Assembly: GCA_050633105.1 (NCBI GenBank)
Contig: JBOEFW010000043.1
Span: forward strand, 175,690-239,689
From: Aureispira sp050633105
GTDB lineage: Bacteria > Bacteroidota > Bacteroidia > Chitinophagales > Saprospiraceae
Direction: 5' to 3'
Length of the DNA: 64,000 nt
Positions 8,588-17,184 of this stretch are shown in pieces (position 1 is the first letter of the stretch; the number at the start of each line of letters is the position of its first letter). The notes below the pieces were generated by a model that worked only from the letters and a program-made list of their open reading frames with translations, had not been told where the DNA came from and did no database searches. A program made the position numbers and the translations under genes.

Positions 8588-9366
8588 AAACGGTCATCTT
8601 TGCGGGAGGTTTAGGCTCTCGAATTTCTGAAGAATCGCACATGCGCCCCAAACCTATGATTGAAATCGCAGGTAAGCCTATTTTGTGGCACATTATGAAA
8701 ATGTACCAAGCACACGGCTTCAATGAATTTATCATTTGCTTAGGCTACAAAGGCTATATGATTAAGGAGTATTTCATTAATTATTTTTATCATAATTCTG
8801 ATATAACGGTAGATCTAGCCAATAATCAAATAGAGGTACATGCGACCAATTCTGAAAATTTTAAAGTTACATTGGTAGAAACAGGCTTGAATACCATGAC
8901 AGCAGGGCGTCTACAACGTATAGAAAAATACATTGGAGAAGACGAAGAATTTATGTTGACGTATGGCGATGGGGTGTCTGATGTAGACCTTACCGCTTTG
9001 GTTGATTTTCATCGCGCTCATGATAAAATGGGAACCGTTACTACCGTACAACCCGCAGGTAAATTTGGGGTGCTGAATGCTGATGAGGCAGGTAATGTTA
9101 CCGAATTTGTAGAAAAACCGCGTGGAAGCGGTACTTGGATTAATGGTGGTTTTTTTGTGCTCAATCGCAAGGTCTTTGACTACTTCAAAGGGAAAGACAT
9201 GACCACGATTATGTGGGAAGAAGATCCAATGCACTCGTTGGTAAACGATCAAGAATTGGTTTCTTTTAAACACCATGGTTTTTGGAAATGTATGGATATT
9301 TTGCGTGACAAACGCGACTTAGAACGCCTTTGGGCATCAGGCAATCCTGCTTGGAAAAAATGGTAA
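8584..9366 (+). CDS. rfbF: Glucose-1-phosphate cytidylyltransferase
   Basis: A 260-residue nucleotidyltransferase that is a full-length, close match to RfbF. It has FAGGLGSRISEESHMRPKPMIEI (signature plus catalytic lysine; given here as key positions 6-28), then YGDGVSDV and GGFFVLNR. It makes CDP-glucose from CTP and glucose-1-phosphate, the first step to CDP-linked 6-deoxy and 3,6-dideoxy sugars. It is coupled to the upstream GT gene by a four-base overlap and followed 12 bases later by CDP-glucose 4,6-dehydratase. No rfbH dehydrase is seen within the window. Confidence 0.95.
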   Translation: MKTVIFAGGLGSRISEESHMRPKPMIEIAGKPILWHIMKMYQAHGFNEFIICLGYKGYMIKEYFINYFYHNSDITVDLANNQIEVHATNSENFKVTLVETGLNTMTAGRLQRIEKYIGEDEEFMLTYGDGVSDVDLTALVDFHRAHDKMGTVTTVQPAGKFGVLNADEAGNVTEFVEKPRGSGTWINGGFFVLNRKVFDYFKGKDMTTIMWEEDPMHSLVNDQELVSFKHHGFWKCMDILRDKRDLERLWASGNPAWKKW

Positions 9367-9378
9367 ATTTAGATCGCT

Positions 9379-10455
9379 ATGACAACCGCAGCACTCACTG
9401 CTTTTTATCAAGGTAAACGTATTTTAGTGACAGGACACACGGGCTTCAAAGGAGCTTGGTTGGTGGCTTTGTTAGAACGTTTAGGAGCCACGGTTCAAGG
9501 CTATGCTTTGGCGGCCGAAACTCCTTCTCTTTATCAAGATATCAAAGGCGATGGCCTTTGTCAATCGACCATTGGTGATTTATTGGACAAAGGACTGTTA
9601 GAAAAGACGGTGTTGGATTTTAAACCAACACTGGTTTTTCATATGGCAGCACAACCATTGGTGATTGATGGTTATGATCGGCCTGTTTATACATTTGAAG
9701 TGAATGCCATTGGTACTGCTAATCTATTGAATGCTATCCGTGGTTTGTCAGGAGCTTGCACTGTTGTTAATATTACGACGGATAAAGTGTATGACAATAA
9801 AGAATGGCATTATCCTTATCGAGAGACGGATGGACTAGGCGGCTACGATCCTTATAGTGCGAGCAAGGCCTGTGCAGAATTGATTAGTGCTTCTTTTCGC
9901 TCTAGTTTTTTTAATCCTGCGCATTATGAGCAACACCAGACCGCCTTGGCTACGGTGCGTGCAGGCAATGTTATTGGCGGGGGAGATTGGGCGGCCAATC
10001 GCCTGATTCCTGATATTGTACGAGCCGTTCAAGCAGGAGAAGAAGTAGTCTTGCGCAATCCAGAAGCTGTTCGCCCTTGGCAACATGTTTTGGAGGCGTT
10101 GTATGGTTATCTAATTTTGGGTATGCGGCTTCAGGAGACACCATTGCAGTACAGTACAGCGTATAACTTTGGGCCTTTACTGGATGAAGCAGTTAGTGTA
10201 GAATATTTGGTGCAGCAAGCAGTTGCTGCTTGGGGGAGGGGCAGTTATCGAGTCGATCGCCCTGAAGGGGCCGTTCATGAAGCACAATTGTTGCGTTTGG
10301 ATTGTTCTAAGGCGACCCAAGAGTTACAATGGAAACCTAAATGGAATGCTGCGGAGGCCATTGAACAAACTATAGAATGGTATCGATTGGTCTTGGATGA
10401 GGGACAAAGCCCTTTAGAGGTGACTAGAAGACAGCTTGGCGCTTATTTGGCATAA
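9379..10455 (+). CDS. rfbG: CDP-glucose 4,6-dehydratase
   Basis: A 358-residue extended SDR. Motifs are GHTGFKGAWL (NAD-binding; typical of RfbG), HMAAQPLV, NITTDKVYDN, YDPYSASKACAEL with the YxxxK pair, and RAGNVIGGGDWA. It converts CDP-glucose to CDP-4-keto-6-deoxyglucose. It is the last gene of the operon in this window; the next gene begins 253 bases later and is unrelated. The 4-keto product is a chemically suitable substrate for ketoisomerase and aminotransferase action, which is notable given the FdtA/FdtB-like enzymes upstream. Confidence 0.95.
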   Translation: MTTAALTAFYQGKRILVTGHTGFKGAWLVALLERLGATVQGYALAAETPSLYQDIKGDGLCQSTIGDLLDKGLLEKTVLDFKPTLVFHMAAQPLVIDGYDRPVYTFEVNAIGTANLLNAIRGLSGACTVVNITTDKVYDNKEWHYPYRETDGLGGYDPYSASKACAELISASFRSSFFNPAHYEQHQTALATVRAGNVIGGGDWAANRLIPDIVRAVQAGEEVVLRNPEAVRPWQHVLEALYGYLILGMRLQETPLQYSTAYNFGPLLDEAVSVEYLVQQAVAAWGRGSYRVDRPEGAVHEAQLLRLDCSKATQELQWKPKWNAAEAIEQTIEWYRLVLDEGQSPLEVTRRQLGAYLA

Positions 10456-10523
10456 AGAAGAAGGAATTATAAAATTATTTAAACAGCTTTTAATAAAAAG
10501 GTGTTATTTTGCTTGAAATTAAA

Positions 10524-10541
10524 TAAGATAGTACTATCTTA
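10524..10541. repeat. 18-bp perfect palindrome between the sugar operon and the channel gene
   Basis: The sequence TAAGATAGTACTATCTTA equals its own reverse complement. It lies 68 bases after the rfbG stop and about 167 bases before the ion-channel start, followed by AATTTTCTT. It could be an operator for the channel gene or a weak terminator (seven-base-pair stem with a GTAC loop) for the sugar operon. The T tail is short and the stem AT-rich, so neither role is certain. Confidence 0.45.
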
Positions 10542-10708
10542 ATTTTCTTGAAGTTATAATGTTAGGTTTTTGCAAAAAAGCTTCCTCTTGTCTATGGCTA
10601 ATAAGGAAGTAAGCCTAAATAACTAATAACTTTCATTTCTTGAACCTTGACCAGCATCCACATCTTTATAGTCTCATACCCTCTATAAAGAGCAATACTT
10701 AACCAGCT

Positions 10709-11692
10709 ATGAGCACGTTAGACGCTCCCACTCGACTTAAAGCGCGCAAAATAATCAATAGTACTTGGTTCAACATGACCATTCTGGGCTTAATTGTGCT
10801 CAATGGTTTGTTGATTGGCGTACAAACCTATAAGAATGTACCAAGTTATGTACAAGTTGTACAGCTCTGCATTCTATTTATCTTTTTTATTGAGGTGTTG
10901 TTACGTTGGCATGGACGACGGAGTACACGAGAGTATTTTGCAGACCGTTGGAACTGGTTTGATGTGTTTATTCTCATTATAGGAATTGTACCAGAAGTAG
11001 CAGGTATTCTTTTTGAAATGGATGATCAGCAAAACTCTGTATTTGCAACCTTACGGGTCTTACGTATTGTACAATTGACACGATCTATTCGAGCGATTGA
11101 AGAATTGCGCGTCTTGATAGGAGTTTTGTTAAAATCTATTAAATCACTCTCTTACATTGCGGTGCTCTTTTTATTGGTGATGTATATCTATGCCATTATG
11201 GGGGTTACCTTGTTTAAGAACCATGAATATGGGAAGTCAGAGCATTTAGAATTGACGATTAGTAATCCTGATCCTTATGGGAGTTTGGGAGAAGCTTTTT
11301 TTACCTTATTTAGAATTCTAACAGGAGAGGATTGGACGGATTTAAGGTATAATTTATTGACCAACGAGCATACCATCCGCACTCAAAAGACGGTTGGCAA
11401 TGACGTGGTTCCAGATAATATGAATACAGTACCAAAAGCTTCTAACTGGGTGGTAACAATTTATCATGTGTCTTGGATGGTCATTGCGGCCTATTTATTA
11501 GTCAACTTGGTCGTAGGAGCGATTGTTAATAACTTTCAATTGGTATTGGATGCCCGTCGAGAGGAAGAGGAGCACTTTAAGAATAAAAAAGAGAATCAAA
11601 ATCCTTCTATGGGAGGGAGTGATGGTTCTGATGGAAGAGATGACAAACGTCCACCTCCACCAAAAAGAACAACAAAGCGTCCTAAAGTATAG
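10709..11692 (+). CDS. Single-domain voltage-gated cation channel, calcium-channel-like filter
   Basis: A 327-residue ion-transport-family protein with six hydrophobic segments. S1 lies near residues 20-40 and S2 near 48-65. S4 is near 114-135 with spaced arginines (R116, R119, R125, R128, R134), S5 near 147-170 and S6 near 247-275. The pore loop is FRILTGEDWTD (filter residues 205-211). Most bacterial NaChBac/NavAb channels have TLESW here; TGEDW instead resembles the domain II filter of eukaryotic voltage-gated calcium channels, so calcium selectivity is plausible. The long S5-pore linker and the extended P-S6 loop are unusual. The tail has a charged helix (ARREEEEHFKNKKE, coiled-coil candidate) and a basic proline-rich end. 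Monocistronic by position. Confidence 0.85.
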   Translation: MSTLDAPTRLKARKIINSTWFNMTILGLIVLNGLLIGVQTYKNVPSYVQVVQLCILFIFFIEVLLRWHGRRSTREYFADRWNWFDVFILIIGIVPEVAGILFEMDDQQNSVFATLRVLRIVQLTRSIRAIEELRVLIGVLLKSIKSLSYIAVLFLLVMYIYAIMGVTLFKNHEYGKSEHLELTISNPDPYGSLGEAFFTLFRILTGEDWTDLRYNLLTNEHTIRTQKTVGNDVVPDNMNTVPKASNWVVTIYHVSWMVIAAYLLVNLVVGAIVNNFQLVLDARREEEEHFKNKKENQNPSMGGSDGSDGRDDKRPPPPKRTTKRPKV

Positions 11693-11726
11693 GACGCTCC
11701 AATAAGGGACTTACGCTTGTCCCTTA
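11676..11726. terminator. Two adjacent stem-loops between convergent genes
   Basis: AGCGTCCTA (11676-11684) pairs perfectly with TAGGACGCT (11690-11698), and TAAGGGAC (11703-11710) pairs with GTCCCTTA (11719-11726). They straddle the stop codons of the channel gene and the convergent DUF3467 gene. Neither has a clear T run, so they may block converging transcription or protect the 3' ends rather than act as classical terminators. Confidence 0.4.
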
Positions 11727-12031
11727 GGCGTATTAAAATTCATTGGAAAAGGCATACCTTGAGGTTGATTGTCCTTGATGGGACCATTAGCAGCCTCATA
11801 ACGTTTTACATTCTCGCTCAAAGCTTGTAATAAACGCTTCGTTTGTTGAGGAGACATAATAATTCTCGATTTTACCTTTGCTTTAGGAATATTAGGGACC
11901 ATTCTGACAAAGTCTAAAATGAATTCTGCGTCGGAATGAGAAATAATACTTAAATTAGCATAAATACCTTCTGCAATTTCCTCAGTTAATTCAATGCTGA
12001 TTTCGTTGTTATTTGGTTTTGGCTCTTGCAT
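11711..12031 (-). CDS. DUF3467 domain protein
   Basis: A 106-residue protein if started at the ATG at 12031 (MQEPKPNNN…), which matches the usual N-terminus of this small Bacteroidota family; a longer frame to 12094 adds 21 residues unlike the family. The body has EIAEGIYANLSIISHSDAEF, DFVRMVPNIPKAKV and SRIIMSPQQTKRLLQAL, the DUF3467 pattern. The family is a small cytoplasmic protein of unknown function. It is convergent with the channel gene and stands alone. Confidence 0.8.
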   Translation of the reverse strand: MQEPKPNNNEISIELTEEIAEGIYANLSIISHSDAEFILDFVRMVPNIPKAKVKSRIIMSPQQTKRLLQALSENVKRYEAANGPIKDNQPQGMPFPMNFNTPKGQA

Positions 12032-12379
12032 ATGTGCGTTCGATTGTAATCGCAAAAGGCGATACTGTGAATAAACAATAGAGCAAATATACACAAAAGT
12101 TCACAGTTCATCTTCTGTAACTAACTGCTAACACTTGCTTAACAGAAGTTAGGGTAGGGGAATAGAAGATTGATGTCTTCAAAAAATAAAAACAAAAAAA
12201 ACGTTAAATCGGAAACTTTTTTCACTTCAAAATACCTTGTAAAGACACCTTTTTAATCTAAAATCAAGAAAAAAGGCCTTTTTTTTTAAAAAAAATCTCC
12301 CAAGCGGTAACAAATTCCCAAAAATGGAGATAAAGGAGTAGAAGGAACAATCTCCATAAAACATAAAAATTGATTAGTT
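12032..12379. other. Intergenic region, no gene
   Basis: AT-rich spacer between the divergent DUF3467 and lipoprotein genes. It holds a 16-base palindrome with long A and T runs around GGCC at 12269-12284 and must contain the promoters of both genes. No open frame here has coding character. Confidence 0.5.
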
Positions 12380-12970
12380 ATGAAAACCGTCTCACAATTC
12401 TTAACACTCGCTATATTGTTTGCATTGGCAATTTCCTGTGGTTCTAATAGTAATGAAGAAAACGCAGCAACTGTTGTTAAACAAGAAAAGAAATTAGATA
12501 TCAAAGCCAATCGTGGCGCTGAAGGAGGACAACAAGCAATCGCTCGTTTTTCTTTGGAAGGTATCCAAATTAATGTAGAAGAACTAGAAGTATTCAAAGT
12601 ACAAACGGCAGCGGCTGCGGCAGATGCAGATGCTATGAAATTAATGCGCGTCAATGAATCATTGATGGCTGCTGAAAAAGAAGCTCAAATCTTGGACGTA
12701 AATTTCTCTATGTCTGATGAGCCAGTAGGCAACGGTATGTTTGTATTTTCTATTGAATCTCCAGATAACAAAGGCATTACATTAGAAATGTTTGATGAAG
12801 AAGGCTATAACCTAGCTGCTAACAACACTTTTGTTGTTAATGAAGGTAATAACTATAAAGCCCTAAATGTGAATTCTTTGGATAACGGAGATTACTTATT
12901 CCGTTTGAAAGATGATCAAGGTAGAGAATTGGCTCGTACTGTGAGTATTGATCACAAAGAAGAGAACTAA
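12380..12970 (+). CDS. Lipoprotein of unknown function (paralogue of the 13456 gene)
   Basis: A 196-residue protein with a lipoprotein signal (MKTVSQFLTLAILFALAISCGSN; lipobox Cys about residue 20), so it is probably membrane anchored. The mature part has a helical, alanine-rich stretch (TAAAAADADAM) and ends in a beta-rich domain with NNTFVVNEGNNYKALNVNSL and DNGDYLFRLKD. That last part resembles the fold of T9SS-type C-terminal domains but ends …ARTVSIDHKEEN. The same C-terminal motif recurs in the gene at 13456, so the two are diverged tandem duplicates. A strong terminator follows. Function unknown. Confidence 0.75.
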   Translation: MKTVSQFLTLAILFALAISCGSNSNEENAATVVKQEKKLDIKANRGAEGGQQAIARFSLEGIQINVEELEVFKVQTAAAAADADAMKLMRVNESLMAAEKEAQILDVNFSMSDEPVGNGMFVFSIESPDNKGITLEMFDEEGYNLAANNTFVVNEGNNYKALNVNSLDNGDYLFRLKDDQGRELARTVSIDHKEEN

Positions 12971-13455
12971 AAACCGCTCCCTTACCCCTATATACCGAAA
13001 ACTAAACCCTAGCCCCTCCAAAATAAGGTAGTTATGCAATCGTCATACTACCTTATTTTTATTATACTTACAGCCAATCACTTTTTGGTAGTAGTAGTTT
13101 ATATCTACCAATCCTCTTCCCTTTGTGTAGATCCAACACAAAAATGCTCTTATTGGAGGGCTAAAACGGCCTATAAATTATGGATACCTTTCCTTGATAG
13201 CATTGGCCTTAATCGTCTATTCGATTTCAAAAGGAGAATTCCACAATAATGAGATAGACCATTTACGCCTTAAAACCTTCCTTTTACTCGACGTAGTAGC
13301 GTTTTTTAGTTTAAAACCTCGTTCGTTACAAAAAATCTTTGGTCATTAGCAATACCCTATTGCTGCTTGATGATAAAAACTCACCGAGAAAAACATTGCA
13401 AAACAGTGTTTTACTCCAATGGGATATTTAACTAGCGTAAAAAAAGTAACCACGC
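12971..13455. other. Intergenic region with terminator, otherwise no gene
   Basis: This gap separates the two paralogous lipoprotein genes. It holds the terminator at 13021-13060. A 71-codon frame at 13034-13249 starts within the hairpin loop and lacks coding character, so I do not call it. The rest is presumably the promoter region of the second lipoprotein gene. Confidence 0.5.
13021..13060 (+). terminator. Rho-independent terminator of the first lipoprotein gene
   Basis: A perfect 12-base-pair stem: AAATAAGGTAGT (13021-13032) pairs with ACTACCTTATTT (13047-13058), 14-base loop, followed by T residues. It lies 50 bases after the stop at 12970. Confidence 0.8.
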
Positions 13456-14088
13456 ATGAAAACATCACAAATATTAATGAAATTCTCTTTGCTGTCTATG
13501 GTACTTTTTGTCTTTACAGCCTGTCAGCCAGAGTGTAATTGTCCAGACAAAAGCTTGACTCGTGAATTGGAAGATACTCGTCCTTTCAAACAACAGCTTA
13601 TTGGTAGTATTGGAGAGCAAGTGAATCAATTACCTACCTTAGGAAGCATTAAGTTCTCTATGGATATGCTACCTGAAGGTATTGAACCTCAGGACTTAGA
13701 CTTATTTACAAATGCCGCGATTGAAGCCAAATCAGAAAATTTTGCCAATGTGGAAGCGACAGAATTGGTAACTAGTATTTTTAATGCTTTGATTGCTGCG
13801 GAGAGCCCAAATAGCCAGTTAGATGTGAAATTTTTAGTATCGGAAGAACCCGTAGAAAATGGCAGTCTAATTTTTGTTTTAGAGGTGCCTGAGGCTCGAG
13901 AATTGACTTTAACAATGTACGATGAGGTTGATTTTGTAATGGTTGCTAACAATACCATTCGTTTAAAGGAAGGAAATAACTATAAAGCACTCAATGTTTC
14001 TAACTTAGAACCTGGCGAGTACATCTTAAAATTAACAGATGAGAATACTAGCAAAGAAATAGTACGTCGTATTAAAGTAGCAGAGTAA
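13456..14088 (+). CDS. Lipoprotein of unknown function (paralogue of the 12380 gene)
   Basis: A 210-residue protein with a lipoprotein signal (MKTSQILMKFSLLSMVLFVFTACQPEC; lipobox Cys about residue 23). The mature protein shares with the 12380 product a central D[FV]KFLVSEEPVENGSLIFVLE-like strand region (VNFSMSDEPVGNGMFVFSIE in the other) and the ending EGNNYKALNVSNL…GEYILKL. The two were probably made by tandem duplication and have diverged strongly in their N-terminal halves. Its own terminator follows, so the two genes are separate transcription units. Function unknown. Confidence 0.75.
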   Translation: MKTSQILMKFSLLSMVLFVFTACQPECNCPDKSLTRELEDTRPFKQQLIGSIGEQVNQLPTLGSIKFSMDMLPEGIEPQDLDLFTNAAIEAKSENFANVEATELVTSIFNALIAAESPNSQLDVKFLVSEEPVENGSLIFVLEVPEARELTLTMYDEVDFVMVANNTIRLKEGNNYKALNVSNLEPGEYILKLTDENTSKEIVRRIKVAE

Positions 14089-14109
14089 GTTCATAACATT
14101 TGTAATAAA

Positions 14110-14156
14110 AGAAGAGCTATACTGAATTGATTTCGGGATAGCTCTTCTAGTTTTTG
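14110..14156 (+). terminator. Rho-independent terminator after the second lipoprotein gene
   Basis: AGAAGAGCTAT (14110-14120) pairs perfectly with ATAGCTCTTCT (14138-14148), followed by AGTTTTTG. It lies between this gene and the convergent gene at 14173-14658; the A-rich sequence before the left arm could give a T tail on the other strand as well. Confidence 0.75.
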
Positions 14157-14172
14157 ATGATTGTGCTAGTTG

Positions 14173-14658
14173 TTATTTTTGACTAGGACGACGGTAAGAA
14201 AGTGGAAACATCATTCGTCCGTCATAGGTAAAACCTCGCTTGTATTTTAGGGCAAGCTTGTTGTTGCGCATAAAAGAGCGTAGAAACGCTTCCCATTCTA
14301 TTATATCAATATTGATGGAGCGATCTGAAAGGACATAAGCGATGTAATCAACATTACCATCCTTTGCCCAAAAGACTTTTACCCAAACTTTTACTCCTTT
14401 AATATCAAAATCAATATCTTCAGCGTATTGTTCTATAGATTGTATAAAGCCTCTCCAATTATTAATGGTAGTAACAAAATTGGTATCTGATGCTGAAAAC
14501 AAAGAACTTTGGTATTGGTTACTTAATTCCTCTAGAACCGCACTGTTTTGAGCGACATTAATGACTTTAGGAAGGGCTTGGTTGGTGCGGGCTTGTTGGG
14601 CTTGCATAACTGCAATAGGGATAAAAAATCCTAGGAGAAGCCCGATAATAAAACGCAT
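14173..14658 (-). CDS. Small secreted protein, unknown function
   Basis: Starting at the ATG at 14658 gives 161 residues with a clean signal peptide (MRFIIGLLLGFFIPIAVMQAQQ); the frame extends upstream to 14730, but that extra part breaks the signal-peptide arrangement. The mature protein has YAEDIDFDIKGVKVWVKVFWAKDGNVDYIAYVLSD, an alternating strand pattern, and ends …MMFPLSYRRPSQK. I do not recognise a family. It is convergent with the lipoprotein gene and divergent from the TonB receptor gene. Confidence 0.65.
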   Translation of the reverse strand: MRFIIGLLLGFFIPIAVMQAQQARTNQALPKVINVAQNSAVLEELSNQYQSSLFSASDTNFVTTINNWRGFIQSIEQYAEDIDFDIKGVKVWVKVFWAKDGNVDYIAYVLSDRSINIDIIEWEAFLRSFMRNNKLALKYKRGFTYDGRMMFPLSYRRPSQK

Positions 14659-14789
14659 AGTAAGAGAATTAAAAAGTATGAAGAGAACAGTATTTCTGGT
14701 AATAAATAGGCGATATTGAAAATATGCCATAAAATAGTTATTTTTGTAGGTTCTTACTCAATGACTAAACCAAGTTATTCCTACTTGCT

Positions 14790-17138
14790 ATGACCACAAT
14801 CAATCAATTTCTTTTAGGGTTCTTTTTTTTGCTTTTGCCTTGTTGCCTCTGGGCACAAACAACTATTAGTGGAACCGTAGTTGATGCTTTGTCTAAAGAC
14901 CCTCTAATTGGTGTTACCATACAGCTCAAAAGCGCTCCCAATACAGGCGTTGTCACCGATATTGATGGCCAATATACTATTGAATTAACAACTCCCAAAG
15001 ATACCCTTATTTTTCGCTACACAGGTTATAGCAACACAGAACGTGTTGTTATTGCAAACAATCACCCCAGTTTAATACTGGATGTGGAGTTACCTCTGGC
15101 TAGTTTGACTGCAACTACCATTATTGTAACGGATGGTAAGTATGAGAAAAAACTAGAGGAAAGCACTGTTTCTGTTGATGTGATTGGGCAACAACAACTA
15201 GAAAACAACAACCTCACCAGTTTGGATGAAATCGTAAAAAAAGCTTCAGGGGTCCAGATCACTGATGGGCAAATCAGTATTAGAGGAGGGGCAGGTTATG
15301 CTTATGGGGTTGGTAGTCGTGTCATTTTTTTAGTAGATGGGCAGCCGCTTTTATCAGCGGAGTTGAGTGATGTCAAGTGGAATTTTATGCCAATTGAGAA
15401 TGCACAACAAATAGAAATTATCAAAGGCTCCGCTTCGGTACTTTATGGCTCTGGTGCGCTTAATGGTGTGGTGAATTTACGAACAGCGTATCCCAAGGGC
15501 GATAGTGCTTATACGGCTTTTTCTCTGTATGCAGGGATTTATGACCAGCCAAGAATAGATTCTATGAGCTGGTACGATCCAAAAAGAGATGGCTTGGCGG
15601 CTCAACCTGCTTTTGGTGGCCTTTATTTTGCCCACCGAGAAAAAATTCACCCCAATGTAGATTTGGTCTTAGGAGGAAACTTTCATTTGCAAAACAGCTA
15701 TTACAAAGGAGCAGATGAACGCCGTTTTCGCTTTAATTTTAGCACACGTATCCGCCCTCCTAAAGCCGATGGCCGTATCTCTTTTGGAGTGAATGGAAAT
15801 TTGATGTACCATGAGTTGGGCTTGTTTTTTATGGCGCAGAATATGGCCGAAAATGCTTATGAGAATTTGAGCGAAATTTATAGAGACCGTTATTACTCGG
15901 TGACCTTAGATCCTTATGTGACGATTTTTGATAAAAAAGAAAACAAACACGACCTAAGAGGTCGCTGGTTTAGAATTTCTAAGTTGCAGGAACAAGCGGA
16001 TTCGGAAGCAGATATTGCAAGTTTAGAATATCAATTTCAACGTACTTTTACAGGGGATTGGACTGTGACAGCAGGAACAATGGGACAGTATGTGCATGTT
16101 AATAGTATCCTTTTTGCAGACCCTGATGCTGAATTTTGGGAGAGAGAGTTGTTCACGGCAGGTTCAGGAGCTTTGTATGCGCAAGTAGATAAGAAGTTTT
16201 GGGATCGTTTGAGTGCAACGGTAGGGGTACGCTGGGAAGGGTTTGTATTTGATACGAGTGTGGTTAGTTCGTTGCCTATTGTACGGGTAGGAGCAAACTT
16301 TGAAGCCAGTCCTAATGACTTTATTCGAGCCTCTTATGGACAAGGATTTCGATTGCCTTCTATGGGAGAACGTTATTTTAATGAGCGGATACCCAATACT
16401 TTTGTAGGAATTTATCCCAATCCTGACTTACAAGCAGAAACAGGTTGGACTGCTGAATTGGCCTATCGCCGTCTTTTTGGAGGCAAACGCTTTAAACTCT
16501 ATGTAGATTTGGCTTTCTTCCTTATGGAGTATGATAATATGGTAGAGTTCACTTTAGGTAACTTTCCGCAAGGCCCTGGTTTTAGTTTTGTGAATATTAG
16601 CAAGGCGCGAATTGGTGGCTGGGAAATCTCCACACAAGGCGAAATTAGGATTGGGCAAGTGCCTTTGCGTTTATGGGGCGGTTATACCTATAGTTTTCCT
16701 GGGGACCTTAGTTCTGATACAAGCCGTTTGCGTAATTATGGTAATTTTGCGGAAGCTGCTTTTTCTGCCTTTACAAAGCGAATTGAGCGAGAACAATATC
16801 CAGATATTCTCAAATATCGCCGATTGCATACGTTTCGTTTTGATGTAGAAACAGAATGGAAGGGCTTTACAATAGGCACTGCGGTTAATTACAACAGCTA
16901 TATGCACCACATTGATTTACTGTTTGAATTTGATTTGATTAGTGCTGGGGTTGGAAAGTTTAGAAGTTTGCACAACCAAGGGTATTGGTTGTGGGATTGG
17001 CGACTAGGTTATGCCTTTAACAGCAAACAACGCTTAAATTTAGTGGTACAAAATGTGTTGAATGAAGAGTATGCGACTAGACCTGCACAAATGGGGGCTC
17101 CTAGAAGTTTTTCATTGAAGTACAGCCATGTCTTTTAG
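14790..17138 (+). CDS. TonB-dependent outer-membrane receptor with carboxypeptidase-D-like N-domain
   Basis: A 782-residue protein. It has a signal peptide (residues 1-23, ending LWAQ). A CarboxypepD_reg-like domain spans about 24-105 (TISGTVVDALSKDPLIGVTI … VVTDIDGQYTIEL). The plug domain is near 115-230 (TSLDEIVKKASGVQI … SASVLYGSGALNGVVNL). The C-terminal beta-barrel ends in …SFSLKYSHVF with the terminal aromatic residue typical of outer-membrane barrels. Such receptors import ligands across the outer membrane using TonB energy. The barrel signature QNVLNEEYATRPAQMGAPRSF is typical of siderophore/vitamin-type receptors. No SusD-like partner is present. Ligand unknown. Confidence 0.92.
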   Translation: MTTINQFLLGFFFLLLPCCLWAQTTISGTVVDALSKDPLIGVTIQLKSAPNTGVVTDIDGQYTIELTTPKDTLIFRYTGYSNTERVVIANNHPSLILDVELPLASLTATTIIVTDGKYEKKLEESTVSVDVIGQQQLENNNLTSLDEIVKKASGVQITDGQISIRGGAGYAYGVGSRVIFLVDGQPLLSAELSDVKWNFMPIENAQQIEIIKGSASVLYGSGALNGVVNLRTAYPKGDSAYTAFSLYAGIYDQPRIDSMSWYDPKRDGLAAQPAFGGLYFAHREKIHPNVDLVLGGNFHLQNSYYKGADERRFRFNFSTRIRPPKADGRISFGVNGNLMYHELGLFFMAQNMAENAYENLSEIYRDRYYSVTLDPYVTIFDKKENKHDLRGRWFRISKLQEQADSEADIASLEYQFQRTFTGDWTVTAGTMGQYVHVNSILFADPDAEFWERELFTAGSGALYAQVDKKFWDRLSATVGVRWEGFVFDTSVVSSLPIVRVGANFEASPNDFIRASYGQGFRLPSMGERYFNERIPNTFVGIYPNPDLQAETGWTAELAYRRLFGGKRFKLYVDLAFFLMEYDNMVEFTLGNFPQGPGFSFVNISKARIGGWEISTQGEIRIGQVPLRLWGGYTYSFPGDLSSDTSRLRNYGNFAEAAFSAFTKRIEREQYPDILKYRRLHTFRFDVETEWKGFTIGTAVNYNSYMHHIDLLFEFDLISAGVGKFRSLHNQGYWLWDWRLGYAFNSKQRLNLVVQNVLNEEYATRPAQMGAPRSFSLKYSHVF

Positions 17139-17184
17139 GATAAGGGAAATATCTTTTTATTATTCACCCCTCAATACCAAATAA

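Noticed and set aside
13034..13249. 71-codon open frame with a hydrophobic N-terminus
   Set aside because: It starts inside the loop of a strong terminator hairpin and has no recognisable coding features.
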